A DNA stretch of 64,000 bases from Notospermus geniculatus (Eukaryota; Nemertea; Pilidiophora; Heteronemertea; Lineidae): assembly GCA_002633025.1 (NCBI GenBank), contig NMRB01000016.1:880684-944683 (forward strand), given 5' to 3'. This document shows, piece by piece, positions 11,901-23,225 of this stretch (within the stretch, counting starts at the first letter, position 1; every line of letters begins with the position of its first letter). The notes under the pieces were generated by a model. That model did no database searches and was not told the origin of the DNA. It saw nothing but the letters and a program-made list of their open reading frames with translations. Made by a program: the position numbers and the translations under genes.

Positions 11901-14900
11901 AATAACTGTTTGAATTCAACAACCTTTCTTTAATTCCCGCATTTGCCCGCGAGATATAACATCATCATCAGTTACGTAAACGCATTCGTGGTGACTTGGG
12001 GATTAACGCAAGCGCATCGGGAAATAGACATATGCCTTTTGAACGAAGTGAAGCCTCTATAAATTTTTGAGGAAGACGCTACAAAAATAATCTTGCTGCC
12101 TCGCTAAGTTTAACATATTCACTGAAACTACAAAAGCATCATCATTGGTCTTCGAACTGACACAATGAAATAGCAAAATTTATTTCAAAACGAATGCAAT
12201 ACTTAAATAAATAACAGTTTAAACGTATTCTCTTCTCAACCAGAATTTTATGCGGTTCTGTTATCTGAACCGCAACTTAAAAAGCGTCCTCAAAGAGCTT
12301 GCGAATCATACGGACCTGAGCTGTTTCTTCCCGGGCACTGTTCGGATATCTAATCCTGTGTCACCCGGAGAACTCAGAATCGCGGCAGTGGCAAGGACCA
12401 CTTCAGTGGGATTATCTTGAGGGCATCGCTTTCTTTCGCCGACATTTCGGGATCATCAAGGATATCAGCGCGATAAAGGATAGGTTAATGCGTTAAGGAA
12501 GTGGTTGTCCTGTGTGTAATGTAAGTAGTGTTGATGTCGTGTTGTTTTCAGGTGTCTCTTTGTGTTTTACAGGCCAATATGACGATTTTGTTTCGCGTGA
12601 ATCATCGTGAAATTTAATCAGTTGGCAATCTTTGCTCTTAAATCGGTAAAATTCCAGTAACCCTGGCGCATGTCACAACTTAATGCCTATTACTCCCAAA
12701 TATAAAATTGTTGCGTTTTGGTTAAAATTACTAAGTAATCATATTATTTTGCTTAAATCAGGAAAAAACAGGAAAACTCATGAGACAACTTTACGAAATC
12801 CCAACCCATCATCGAAGCTGCAACTTTAGATCAGATGAGCATTAACAAACAAGCAAATAAACAATTTATCATTTTAGAAAATATGATATTCCTGAAATTT
12901 TTTTAGTTTTTTACGCCTCCCACAGCGTTACTTTCCAGTTTATTCAAATTCCAGCAAAAGATGATGTCAAAAAATATGGATGACGCCTCTCCAAGATCTA
13001 ACGACAATCCCCCTTTACGTTAAAATGCGTCATCATTTTGCATTCGACAGCATGTATTTTGTTGCCCCCTGTACAGATGGGAAAGATCTGATATACGTAG
13101 AAAAAGTTGGAAAAATGCAGATACTGACAATCTTATCTCCAACGCAGCGCACAAACGCGTCTTTAGGAAGAAGAACTCCCGTTTTCAGCACGTTCGCTCC
13201 CCGTTTCTCCGTCCATCTACCAATAATCTTATAGACCATTCACCAATTACTAAATTCTCATCACCAAATTAGTTCCAGGAGCGCTGTCACCATATTATTT
13301 TTGCCTTTTCCTATTCTAGGCCGAGTAACGCATAAACCTGAAGCTTCATACCATTAGCCGCAATAGTGCTCGGAGGAAAAACTCTAGTATGATTTTCATT
13401 ACGCCTAATGGATTGGATTGGCCAACTAATTCTAAGATCTTTGGAGGGAACAACGGTGTTTATGGAAAGAACACGGTTGATCCTCGAATCGGGGGAAAAG
13501 GAATAAGCTGTGATGCCCATAGAAATCAAAACCACATCGCAATTTGTGAATCACGCTGTTAGTATCTTTAGCATCTGACGGAAACCCCCATTACTTTGTA
13601 CGTATACTATTATTGTCGAGAAATTAATTTTTTTATTTTTTAACAGGTGATCATGACGCGCCCGCAGTCGTTAATGACCAAGTTCAAGTGGTGGCCTTAA
13701 ATTTAACTTCTAAATTTTGAAAATCGGTAAAGCAATACCTGTGAACCAGATATTCGGAACAGATTTATACTGTTTAGTGATATAACTACGTTTTATCTTT
13801 TTCTTCACTTCTAAAACCACTCGTCATATTATGCGCTGTATTCGTCGAGATTTGGCATAACTGATGACCTAGATTCTCGTTTTCTTCACTGATGCTAAAG
13901 AACACAATTCTCCGTCAATCCGAAAAGTACAATGTATATTATGCGATAGTTTCATGAAGTAACATCGCGAACACGCGCGCCTCGCGGTATAACCGCAAAT
14001 AGCATCCTCAGCACCAAACTGAGCGGAGGCTGATGGACATAGCGTTGTTGTCTTTTGATACAGCTGCCCAGAATTTACGCTCAGATAATCTTGAATTATA
14101 GCAAAACGAGGATGCCTATGCTTAGTTATTTGTCCGTCAGCAACAGAACAAAGCTCAGCATATGGCTTTTTGTTGGCAAAAGCATCAGCCGGACGAACTT
14201 GTGGACTCAGGCAGATTTTCTTTTGAATGCCTTCCCATCAGTAACCGCCTAGGCCCTGGTCTCTGCGGTGTGCTTTTGAACCTCAACTTTGGACGAGACA
14301 ATCATGTGTTTAACATGTTCAGCAGTTTATTTACTTGGTCCTGTGAACTCAGATGTCCTTTTCGCTCAAGTGACCGTCAACATTAACAGGTTCCATCACG
14401 GTTCTTCTTCACACATTTGTTCAAAAGCCGACTTGGCAGCAAAACTCAGCGGGTAGGAGCGTGCTTTTCAAAATCAAGTTTGCAGAAGGCATATTGCACT
14501 AAGTTCTCGGTGTCGTTCTATGTTTTCGGTTGCCCTTTTGGCCCAAACGGTCGGAAATATAAAAAGAATATGCATTTTCAAAGGAATGTCTCGGCGGGGA
14601 CTCCTTGAACGATTCTTAAACGTTACAAGCTGGTGGCAGTTTGCACTCAGTGTCTTCTAAAACTCTACGTTTCTTTCTCTCACATTTAGTCGCCTCGAAA
14701 CTTCATGAATGGGCAAGAAAGTCAGTTTTTCACCGACAGAGAACTTCAACACAGCGGGTATCCACTGCTCTTTTCGGCACATAAGTAGCTGAAGGCACTC
14801 TGCACTGACTTACTTCATGATCTATTTCATGGTACACTCTAGCTTTTGAGGTATCCCGTTCATTAATATGATCAGTCGCCATTATAGTCAAATCAAATGA

Positions 14901-15570
14901 ATATAATACTCAAGTGATGGTAACATTCAAATAATCAAATGCATTGCTTGTCAACTGTGGTCAAATTCGTTCCACATTTTCATTGTATCTTTTAACTGAT
15001 CTCAACTGTGGGCAGTTTGCACTGTTTGTACTTTTACATTTGACTAGCCACGAACCCGTCAAAATAATAATTATGCCAGTGGACATACCAGTAAGGATTA
15101 ACGAACTCCAGTGAAAGAAATTCAACTTTGTAAATATAAATGCCCTTAAGCGTGATGCACTCGCCATGTTTCGGGACACGATGATAATAGAAACATCTCT
15201 TGATACAACTTGCAAATATTTGGAATTGGTTATGTTATTGTCTGCATTGAATTAACAAGAATTCAATTCAAATTCATAAAGACGAGAATTTGAATTATGC
15301 CTTCAACAGTAAGAAACTATCCATCTAAATTCACATATTCATTACAACGCTTCGCCATTTGAAGGCAGAAAAATTCGATTTTACACCTCGGAACACGACA
15401 CTGAAAAGAAAATAATGATGATTCGTTTCGCGTATTTACTTTGAGCGAATTTTATGACTGGGCGTAACGTACGGTCTGACCTTTCAATTCAATCGAGAAA
15501 CGCGGGTGCGAGCTCAGGACAAGAGTTTGCGAAAAAAAGGAAGAGGGGCAAACAGTTTTCAATAGAGTTT
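8994..15570. other. Long non-coding stretch
   Basis: No recognisable gene in 6.5 kb. A diverged direct repeat is listed at 9288-9437. At 12651-12667 a 17-base word identical to 134-150 recurs. AT-rich tracts are frequent at 12700-12960 and 13600-13950. Open frames at 12980-13239 and 14055-14608 have no recognisable similarity and are of chance length. Confidence 0.5.
9288..9437. repeat. Diverged direct repeat
   Basis: Unit 9288-9353 and unit 9383-9437 share AATATGAC, then TTTGTGAAG-like GAAGTAAA, an A-rich run, ATGCAAT or TTGCAAT, and ATCAAT in the same order. Separation is about 95 bases. Origin unknown; a degraded tandem duplication is the simplest reading. Confidence 0.45.
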
Positions 15571-15689
15571 GGGCCGTATTCTAGAACGTTCCTTAACATT
15601 AAGGTCCACCTTAAATCTATTGTTCTCGATGGTTTTACAATAGACTTAAGGTTGACCTTAACATTAAGGAACGTTCTAGAATACGGGCC
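15571..15689. mobile_element. Near-perfect palindrome with GGGCCGTATTC ends
   Basis: Arms 15571-15623 and 15637-15689 are 53 bases each with very few mismatches, around a 13-base loop. The ends read GGGCCGTATTCTAGAACG. No open frame. Such compact hairpins with GGGGCC-like ends recur at 48468, 48574 and 60719. No TA duplication is evident. Confidence 0.65.
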
Positions 15690-15850
15690 TTAATGTCTAT
15701 CTTCATCTGTTGGACACTTCATGTACATGTATAGGCCTATTATAACGTCATGTGTAATTGCTAAATGGACACAATCATCTTTCATCGTCTGATTTTGACC
15801 AATCCGTCCTTTGTGGGTTAGGTTCAAGATAAGCTTAGTTTAAAATGATT

Positions 15851-15932
15851 TTACTCTTACATTTTTACTTATTTTGTTAGAAATTCTCATCTTACTCTTA
15901 CATTTTTACTTATTTTCTTAGAAATTCTTATC
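15851..15932. repeat. Two-copy 41-base tandem repeat
   Basis: The unit TTACTCTTACATTTTTACTT and the following half are repeated once with a 41-base period and only about three differences, indicating a recent local duplication. Confidence 0.75.
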
Positions 15933-16493
15933 TGAGCTTCCCATACTGGGATGGGTATAAATTTTTGAACGGGTCTTAAGTTCGACTTCTTGGACCCTGG
16001 GATAGCTTTTGACACTTTCTTCATACACACGTCTTAAGACAGTGATTTCTCAATCAGACTGGCTTGCTCTTTCACTTCATGTTGATTCAGAATGTCAAAG
16101 GTTTCTTTCTCTCTGCAAGATGAGTCAACATCCACGCTGAGAAAACGGCAAGGGTTATTTGCAAACTAACGCGAGGCACACACACAGTTAGTCATTTCAG
16201 GAAGAAATCGTTTGTGATGTCGGGAAATAAGAAATTAGGACGGTTGCCTTTTGGATGTCAGAATGCGCTGCCGTGATGGGGACTGCGGGTGTAGCCTATG
16301 TACTGAAAGGTTTTCATATTTGATCACCAACTTAGCGTAGGAATTTCCACCATCCAACAGAGATACGCGCAATCCCCAATTCCCTAATCCGCATTTCCCG
16401 TAGAAATGCCACCGCCACCACAGCAAAGGTGATAAACGTATCGAATCCGTTATTAAGAGCGGAATCTCAGGTTACGAAGATCATAAGTCATAA

Positions 16494-16649
16494 TGACAGG
16501 CTTTCTGTCATGACACTAGGCCGACACGCTTTAAGTCAGTATTAATGATCTACCACTTCAAAGAGGCGATTTACCAATTAGTCATAAATGGCTAACAAAT
16601 GGTATTGTTAGCGTCATGACAGTCGCAGGAAATTCTCATAATGTGACAG
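16494..16649. promoter_or_regulatory. Cluster of four TALE-type TGACAG sites
   Basis: TGACAG, the core bound by MEIS/TGIF-type TALE homeodomain proteins, occurs at 16494-16499, 16505-16510 (minus), 16617-16622 and 16644-16649. The first two form an inverted pair five bases apart. AT-rich homeodomain words (ATTAATGATC, CCAATTAGTCATAAA) lie between. About 0.08 such hexamers would be expected by chance in this length on two strands. Enhancer function is inferred. Confidence 0.35.
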
Positions 16650-19065
16650 TGGATTTTATAATCGTGTTGGGAATTTCGCAGCAGCCGTAGATCAGTTTTT
16701 GCTATCATAACTTGCGGAATGAAATAACTACATTTTTTGGTGAAATATTGGTGAAATGCGTATTGCTTTTCACTTCTTGCAAACTGACGTTACGCCTGCG
16801 AGTAAACTACAAACGTCGCAAGAATCTGTACGTAGCTGAACCAATACATACGAACTCTTTACCATGACAACCAATCTTTTTCTAACTACCGGTAGTTTAA
16901 TTAAGGATGTGATTGGATCGAAGCGAAATACGATAAAAGATAAAAAGGAAGTTCCGGGGAGGAGGTGGCTGAGCAGCATACTAGCATGACAAATGGGAGA
17001 GTACTGATGTAAGTCAGGTGGAAGGGACACCTCCTCAACATCTTCCTTTTAGTTGCTGCCCTTTATGACGGAATAGACTGTAATTTAAAACAGGGATGCC
17101 CGCTACACGAAATTACGGACCACAAGATCTCCTTATATAGACCTCTAGCTGAGAAAGAAGGGTACCGGTTGTAGAATTTCTGAGAAACAATCTTCCCGCC
17201 TCTCACCGACTTCATGGTTATCAACTGCCCATTGCCACAAAAAAAGTGTCGACATCGTTATCTTCGGCAGGGCTGAGAAAGGCACGGCCAGCCACCCCTC
17301 ACAGTGTCCCGCGCCCCTGGCCTGCCAACCCTTGTAACTGCACCGCAATCACCCCGCGCTCGGCGTAACCCTTTTGTATCTAATTTCCTCCACTCCACCT
17401 GTCAAATTCTCTGGACGAGTGTCTAATTATTTGAGAACTTTGTGAACATTTCACGGGAGGATATCTCCCTAATGTGCCGGATCGTTTCTACTGGTGTGTC
17501 CTCTGGCGCTCTACATTATCCCTCCCTGAGTGATCATCGCGTATTCTCCATACTTACACAAGCATAAATTCTTACAATTAAACCAACTAACGCCTAGAGA
17601 CCTTTAGATTTACTCAAACCTTGTTTCTCATTATCTCTTTCCTAGTCTTCATTAGTACACACCCTTTGTTCACAAGTCCGCAGTGTTTGGGAATAGCTTT
17701 GATTTTTAATTGTGTTTTGCTGACAAAAACTATTGAAATGACGCCTTTATTGGTTATACTGCGACTATCGCCAAACCTTTGAGTGGTTTTCCTGAGTGAA
17801 CTTTGCAACATTGTATTAAATTGATTGTAATCCTACGCCATCATGTCTTGAAATGAGCCTGTTTCGTTAGCTTGTTATATGAAACTTCTTACTCAACAAA
17901 ATTCAGTTTTAAAGACGATGACAAGACAATTGCTTACAATGGTTCCTCATGTTTCAAGTGTTGACGAGGTTTCTGTCAAAATCATGATTGTTACAGTGAC
18001 AGGCGATATAATTTGGAGCACACCACCCTACTCATCATTAACGTCATTATCACTGTCTTGGCTGGGAAGCAAAAATAATCATCTGGTATTGTTTCGGCTC
18101 ATCATAAATTGCACATCCCGAAAGTAACAGAACGGGTTAAGATTGCTGAAAATACGTTTCTAGAGCACGTATGGCTGAAAAGCTGAGTTTAGAAAAATGT
18201 ACGTGTATGGTTGATACTGCTGACGTCTGCTATATGCAGAGGGAGTGAGTAGCATTGCGTAATATTCATTGACAACCATCGTTTTCCCCACTCGCCGTTT
18301 ACAATGAACACTCCCTACAAACTATTTTGTTCCGTTACTCTCCGTTTCTACAATTGCAATGAGCCTTTCTACCACTAGACTATCTTACCCTGTTTCTTCA
18401 ACGGCAACCACAGGAGCCTACCGTTGACACGTTATCGTTGTCATCCGTTCGTATTTATGCATAAACAGCCATTAGGGCCAGGCTAGGATACTGGGTTGCG
18501 CATCTCATGCCCATCTTTTATTCATGGGATGCTGGGCGCTACATACCCTAAGGCACAGTCGCGAATCGTGTTAATTTTAACTGCCGGCGTGTGTACATTA
18601 CTTTGTACAGCAATATGTATCGTGGTGATTTCGATTTGATTTGAAATAATCGTTGGGAGGATTGTCTTTGCATTCGCCGTATTCCTCGTTTTGCCTGGTC
18701 GCCTCTTCGGCCGTGATAGAGCAGCCAACGAAGAAAGGCATTTGTGTACATTACTCTAGAATGTACAGTGATTCCGTTTCCACCGTAGTGTGAGGTGCCT
18801 GATGTGGTTGCCGGTCAGGCGAACGCACGATGCCCCATCAATGCAGAGATACGGAGATAGCTGGACCCAGCCAAGCAGAAGAGATTCCCACGCTGTGAGA
18901 TTAGAGCGAGGAACACCACAAGCTCTGCACTGTCATGACTGTCGTGTTTTTAACATCAACGACATAGAAAAGCAGATGTCTCTCTGGCGTGGCTGGTCAT
19001 GGTTCAGTATTGATATCAAGGGGTAGTGTATGGAAAGGCAAATAAAGACAATGATGTGAGAGGTC

Positions 19066-19082
19066 GTGGGTTCGAATCCCGC
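19066..19082 (+). other. tRNA-like T-arm (possible SINE box B)
   Basis: GTGGG, a seven-base TTCGAAT loop and CCCGC form a five-pair T-stem, and GGTTCGAATCC is an exact RNA polymerase III box B. The upstream 60 bases do not fold into acceptor, D and anticodon arms, so this is not a functional tRNA. A tRNA-derived SINE remnant is more likely. A similar word occurs at 22113-22127. Confidence 0.35.
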
Positions 19083-20352
19083 AATAACAGCTATCACAAT
19101 AACTTGGTCACCATGCAGCGTTGGCAATCTCCGGTTCTTGTTGGTACACACGAGTAGGCCTACCGTGTGAAGACCATCGTTACGACACTCTCTGGCCAAC
19201 CTCCGGTTAATCTTAGCCGAACCACAATGGCTGTTCCTCCTTTGTTGGGTCGGTCCATTGCTACCAAAACTTCACAGAAACTTGGGTATAGAGATATGTA
19301 TGTGAAGGGTATCGTTGTTCGCTCTTTGCCGATTACTGGCAGCAGCAATGAGCTTGCCGTTATAAGGGTTTTCTTCGGCATTGTTGAGAACCTGGCAGTG
19401 GTACTCTCAGAGTGGTTTCCAAGCGTTAAATTCGTGCAATGTACAGCTACCCATTGGAGTCTGTGTATAGATTTTGGGATGTAGCAAGCGATCACCATTC
19501 ACGTGGAATAATTGTATCATTAATTGCAGTTCCCCTGTCTCTCTTTGATGTTGTCGTCAGATGTTTGAACGTTTGCTGAATCATGAGATCATTGGGTTAT
19601 GTGGAGACAAAGAAGGGACACGCTCACCAAATACCAGAGAACATGCAATTGACTTGTATGCCTAATGCTGTCGTCGTCCGCGGACACTAGTACGGTCATT
19701 TCGTTTCTAATCTTATGTGAAGTCTGCAGTTCTTGGTAGCAGTGTTTGCTTGCTGTGACTTCGGCTCCCCTGCACTGCCTGACATGCCTCAAGTTTCTGC
19801 AGCGCGGGGCATCTGACGCTCGGTTTTTGGTTCAGTATTCTTCAGAACACTATTTTCTTTAATTAGAAAACGCATCTATATCTAAAGGCAGGCTTACGTT
19901 CAGCCGTCACATCAAGCATCACCTTGACCTGTCGCCGATGACAGCCCCCGCTACCATGACATCATCTAATTCAGTGTTGTACCCGTTGCATCCCTCGAAG
20001 CCTGAAGGCTCCTCTATCTTTTTCAACGAAAACTGCACCGTTTCACAGCTCTGATGACCTCTACGTCGGCCACCTCTGCCGCGAACACCTGTCAACTCCC
20101 GGCTGTGCTCTCGCTGAAGAGACAAGACGTGTCTGGACACAGCGCACATCCTCCACATACGGCTGTCACCTTGAAGAGTCTGAAGAAAAACCGATAATAA
20201 GACTACTGCTGCGGCGTTTGATCTCTGCGACAGATCTCTTGGGCAATATTCGATACCACTTATAGATACTGTGCCTTCGATTTGCCCGCGACGTCTGTTG
20301 GAGTAGTCCCTACTTTAACATCGGTTAACGCTTTATTTGGGTTTCGTAATAC

Positions 20353-20839
20353 TAGTGTCCCACTGGCGAATTTTGGCCTGCGACAAGGGACGAATGAAAA
20401 AATCGTAGCTTTTCGTAACTGTTCTTAGACTATCGTCTATGTTCGCAGCGATTCGCTGGCTCGCAGAAAAATTTTCAAAATGTTCAAAATTTGCCTGCGA
20501 CAAAATTTCATTCGAAGTCAGTCGAAGTTATCTCGTATATAGTCGCACCCATGTCGTACATAGTCGTACAGGATCGTAGGTCTTGAAGAGTAACCTCGAA
20601 TATCTACGACAGTCTGCGACTAGCTACGAGTAATGTGCGAAGAAACTACGAGCATCTACGTTTATCTACGACCACCCACGACTAACTTCGTCTGGGCCTG
20701 CGAGTGTTTGACGAATCAGCGACAAGTTGACAGCTCGCGAAAAACTACGTATAATGGTAAATATCGCAGCTTGTCGAGGGTATATCGCAGCCTTCAGATT
20801 CGCCCCTTGTCGTGGGCAAAAGTCGCCAGTGGGACACTA
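20353..20839. mobile_element. 487-base MITE with a helically phased TCG array
   Basis: Ends are inverted repeats: TAGTGTCCCACTGGCGA at 20353 and its complement ending at 20839, with similarity continuing for about 42 bases (GACAAGGG, CGAAT). TA at each end fits a Tc1/mariner-type insertion. The interior has no gene. Instead TCG-centred pentamers recur at 20403, 20413, 20423 (as TCTTA), 20433, 20443 and 20453, and again at 20512, 20522, 20533, 20543, 20554, 20564 and 20574. From about 20605 the complementary word CGA continues at 10-11 base spacing. This suggests an old decamer-based internal repeat with an inversion at the centre. Confidence 0.75.
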
Positions 20840-21542
20840 CCATAAGGGTTTAGAGTCTCCATACTGTCATTGTGTCTGGTTGAAATCTACATAGGGATCA
20901 TCGGTTTAGAAGAAGTGAAAGGAATGGTAGGCAGAGAAATGCAAGCCTCAGTTACAAAGACTGCAGCTATAATTTTAAGGATACAGTTATTCGAATGACC
21001 ATGGTTTGTGGCATAATGCTAATCCCGCATTGAGCAATAAAACCTTAGAATCCGAGTCCTTTCACGCCGACAAAATATTTTTGTCGAAAATCTCACATTG
21101 TGTTGACATGGTTGATGTTATGTATACGTACACGTGCATGTGGATGTAGGCCTAATGCAGTTTAAAATGTCATGGGAGAAAAATAATGTAAGATTTGAGC
21201 GTCGTTAGCACCGCCAAGAGTTTCAGAATCTTAGCCTACGACTGCTAGAGTCACCCACGACTGTTATGAAGTGTATCTCCTCGCCTTGGTATGCGCGGTA
21301 CATCTCACCCTGTCCCCTGTGGTCATTACTATCTTTGTAGCTCCCATCTTGTAGATTCAAACTCGCAATATTGCCTTCGATTGAAAATGACATACGATGT
21401 CAGTTGGTCTGATCTGTATTCGCCGAGGTCTCTATGAAGATGAATATCAGTCGCAAGAGGACGAGCCAGGCATATATTAAGATGTGGGTGTCATAATTGG
21501 AGGTTCACTGCAGTACATCACCTTCTTAACTCGCTGTAATGA

Positions 21543-22052
21543 TTGCCTGTATATACAGGATCGGGCCGATGGCTCCTACATTCCTACATTGTGGTGCTTG
21601 GCTCATGGTTTCTTCCCGGGGGTTTCTTGTACGGTACAAACTTCGACTTAAGCGACCGGCTGCTGGACAGCTCCAACAACAATCTCTGGTCTCTTGACAG
21701 TGTACATTCATGTGCGTACACTCTCAGTGCCTTCAGCGTATCTTCTCCCTTGCATAATAAAAGTGCCAATTCTTTTCCACCGTTTGGTCAATGTATGCCT
21801 GAACACTCTTTAATCAAACGTAAAGGAGACTTGATTAAGGGAGGCATGAGGCTACAGCAAATCAGGCTGCCGTCATCACCAAACGACAAGAGATCAGTCG
21901 ATTTAGGAAACGCTAGTGCAAAACTATTAACTCTATGTAGACCATTTCAGATCTTGTTGATTTCCAATGTGAGATGTTTCGTTACTTGTAGTTTTTTAAT
22001 TGTAACTTGTAGTTTTGAAGTAGCAATTCATAATTTTGTAATTTGTATTTGA
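21543..22052 (+). other. Longest non-repeat open frame, unrecognised
   Basis: 169 codons with no family resemblance. It begins at a non-ATG codon. The C-terminal part crosses a 21-base local duplication (ACTTGTAGTTTT at 21984 and 22005), typical of non-coding DNA. Length is not beyond chance for the window. Listed only because it is the longest frame not made by an obvious repeat. Confidence 0.1.
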
Positions 22053-22112
22053 ATCTTTGTACTTTGCGCCTGTTGAACGTTCAAAACATTACTGGTTATA
22101 CCTCCGTCGTCG

Positions 22113-22127
22113 CGGGTACGAATCCCG
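22113..22127 (+). other. Second T-arm-like box B
   Basis: CGGG, a seven-base TACGAAT loop and CCCG form a short T-arm; GGTACGAATCC differs from box B by one base. The preceding CCTCCGTCGTCG resembles the anticodon-to-T-arm spacing of tRNA-derived SINEs. No full tRNA fold and no clear box A. Confidence 0.3.
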
Positions 22128-22600
22128 ACTGACCTGATCTGTGTTCTCTGAAATAGGATCCAAATATCTGGAGATACGTACATTGTTCAGTATTCTCCAA
22201 ATACACTGCAAGTGACGACCCTGGGTGCAATTCACTGGAAAAAGCATGGGTACAGGTTTCTAATCTACACCCTTTAAATGCACATTGAGCAGAATTCACT
22301 GTGTGTATTTCAAGTCGCCCATCATTTGAAAAAAAATCTACTTGGGCAACCTACTGAAAAACGGAACATTTACAACTGATGGAGATTTTGAGACCATGGG
22401 GAGTTAACCCACAGGACTCCATGGCAACAGCCATAACTCCAATGTCTATCCACTGTATGATATGATTATTATGCGTGGCCAACTCAAGTTATGTATGATT
22501 CCCATACGCAGCTTCTCGCTGGTGTGAATATTGTGGGAGGAGCCACGCGAGGTGAATCATATCATCAATTTTCTGCATTGTGGATGCACATTTCATTGAT

Positions 22601-23225
22601 CGCCTTTCCCTGTTGGTAAACAAGCGAAAGGAGAACGTACAACACTTGGGTAAATGAAAGTTTGAAGCAGGATTTAGCGAGCAAGGGCGAAGGACGTGCG
22701 GGGGACTCAGTCGACTCCCTCCCACACATCGTCCCCTAACAGGCATGACAGGAGACCTCCAGGAATTGCATTGCCCTGTTGTTGGTAAACAAATGAAGAA
22801 GACCGTACAACACTTGCGGCATAATGGACGTTTGGAGCAGGGTTTAGCAAGCAAGGGCGAAGGGCAAAGGGTGTGCGGGGGACTCAGTCGACTCCCTCCC
22901 ACACATCGTCCCCTAACATAGGCAACAGGCATGACAGCAGACCTCCAGGGATTGCATTGCCCTGTTGTTGGTAAACAAATGAAGAAGACCGTACAACACG
23001 TGTAGCTGAATGGACGTTTGCAACAGGGTTTAGCAAGGAAGGGGCTAAGGGCTTGCAGTGGGACTGAGTAGATTACCGACGATGACGTCCCCTAAGACAA
23101 AATACTTCCACTGGTGTCGTTTCCCTCTTGGTAATCAAGCGAAAGAAGAACGTCTCCAACATTTGGCTGAATCAAATATTGGGAACTGGATTAGGCAACC
23201 GAGGGGCAAAGGACGTGGGGAACTG
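22601..23225. repeat. Four-copy tandem array, 160-186 base unit
   Basis: The anchor word TGTTGGTAAAC (or variant) occurs at 22611, 22780, 22966 and 23126. Each is followed by CAA.CGAA or CAAATGAA, a GTACAACAC or GTCTCCAAC block, a TTTAGCAAGCAAGGG-like block and GTCCCCTAA (or a diverged match in copy 4). Copies 2 and 3 are most alike; copy 4 is most diverged. A 147-codon minus-strand frame across copies 1-2 (22489-22932) repeats its own translation (GGSRLSPPH twice) and is a by-product. A satellite-like or transposon-internal array is likely. Confidence 0.75.

Larger units (their letters stand above)
15933..20352. other. Non-coding stretch
   Basis: No recognisable gene. A TGACAG cluster is listed at 16494-16649 and a tRNA-like T-arm at 19066-19082. 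Bases 19160-19498 are open on both strands (105 and 112 codons), but neither translation is recognisable. Confidence 0.5.
20840..22600. other. Non-coding stretch
   Basis: No recognisable gene. It contains an unrecognised 169-codon frame at 21543-22052 and a T-arm-like word at 22113-22127. No larger repeat was found. Confidence 0.45.

Noticed and set aside
19020-19090. Functional tRNA gene
   Set aside because: Only the T-arm forms; acceptor, D and anticodon stems are absent.
19160-19498. Dual open frames of 105 and 112 codons
   Set aside because: Neither translation is recognisable, both strands are open, and the length is within chance.
22489-22932. 147-codon minus-strand frame
   Set aside because: It spans tandem repeat copies and translates the same unit twice; no gene features.
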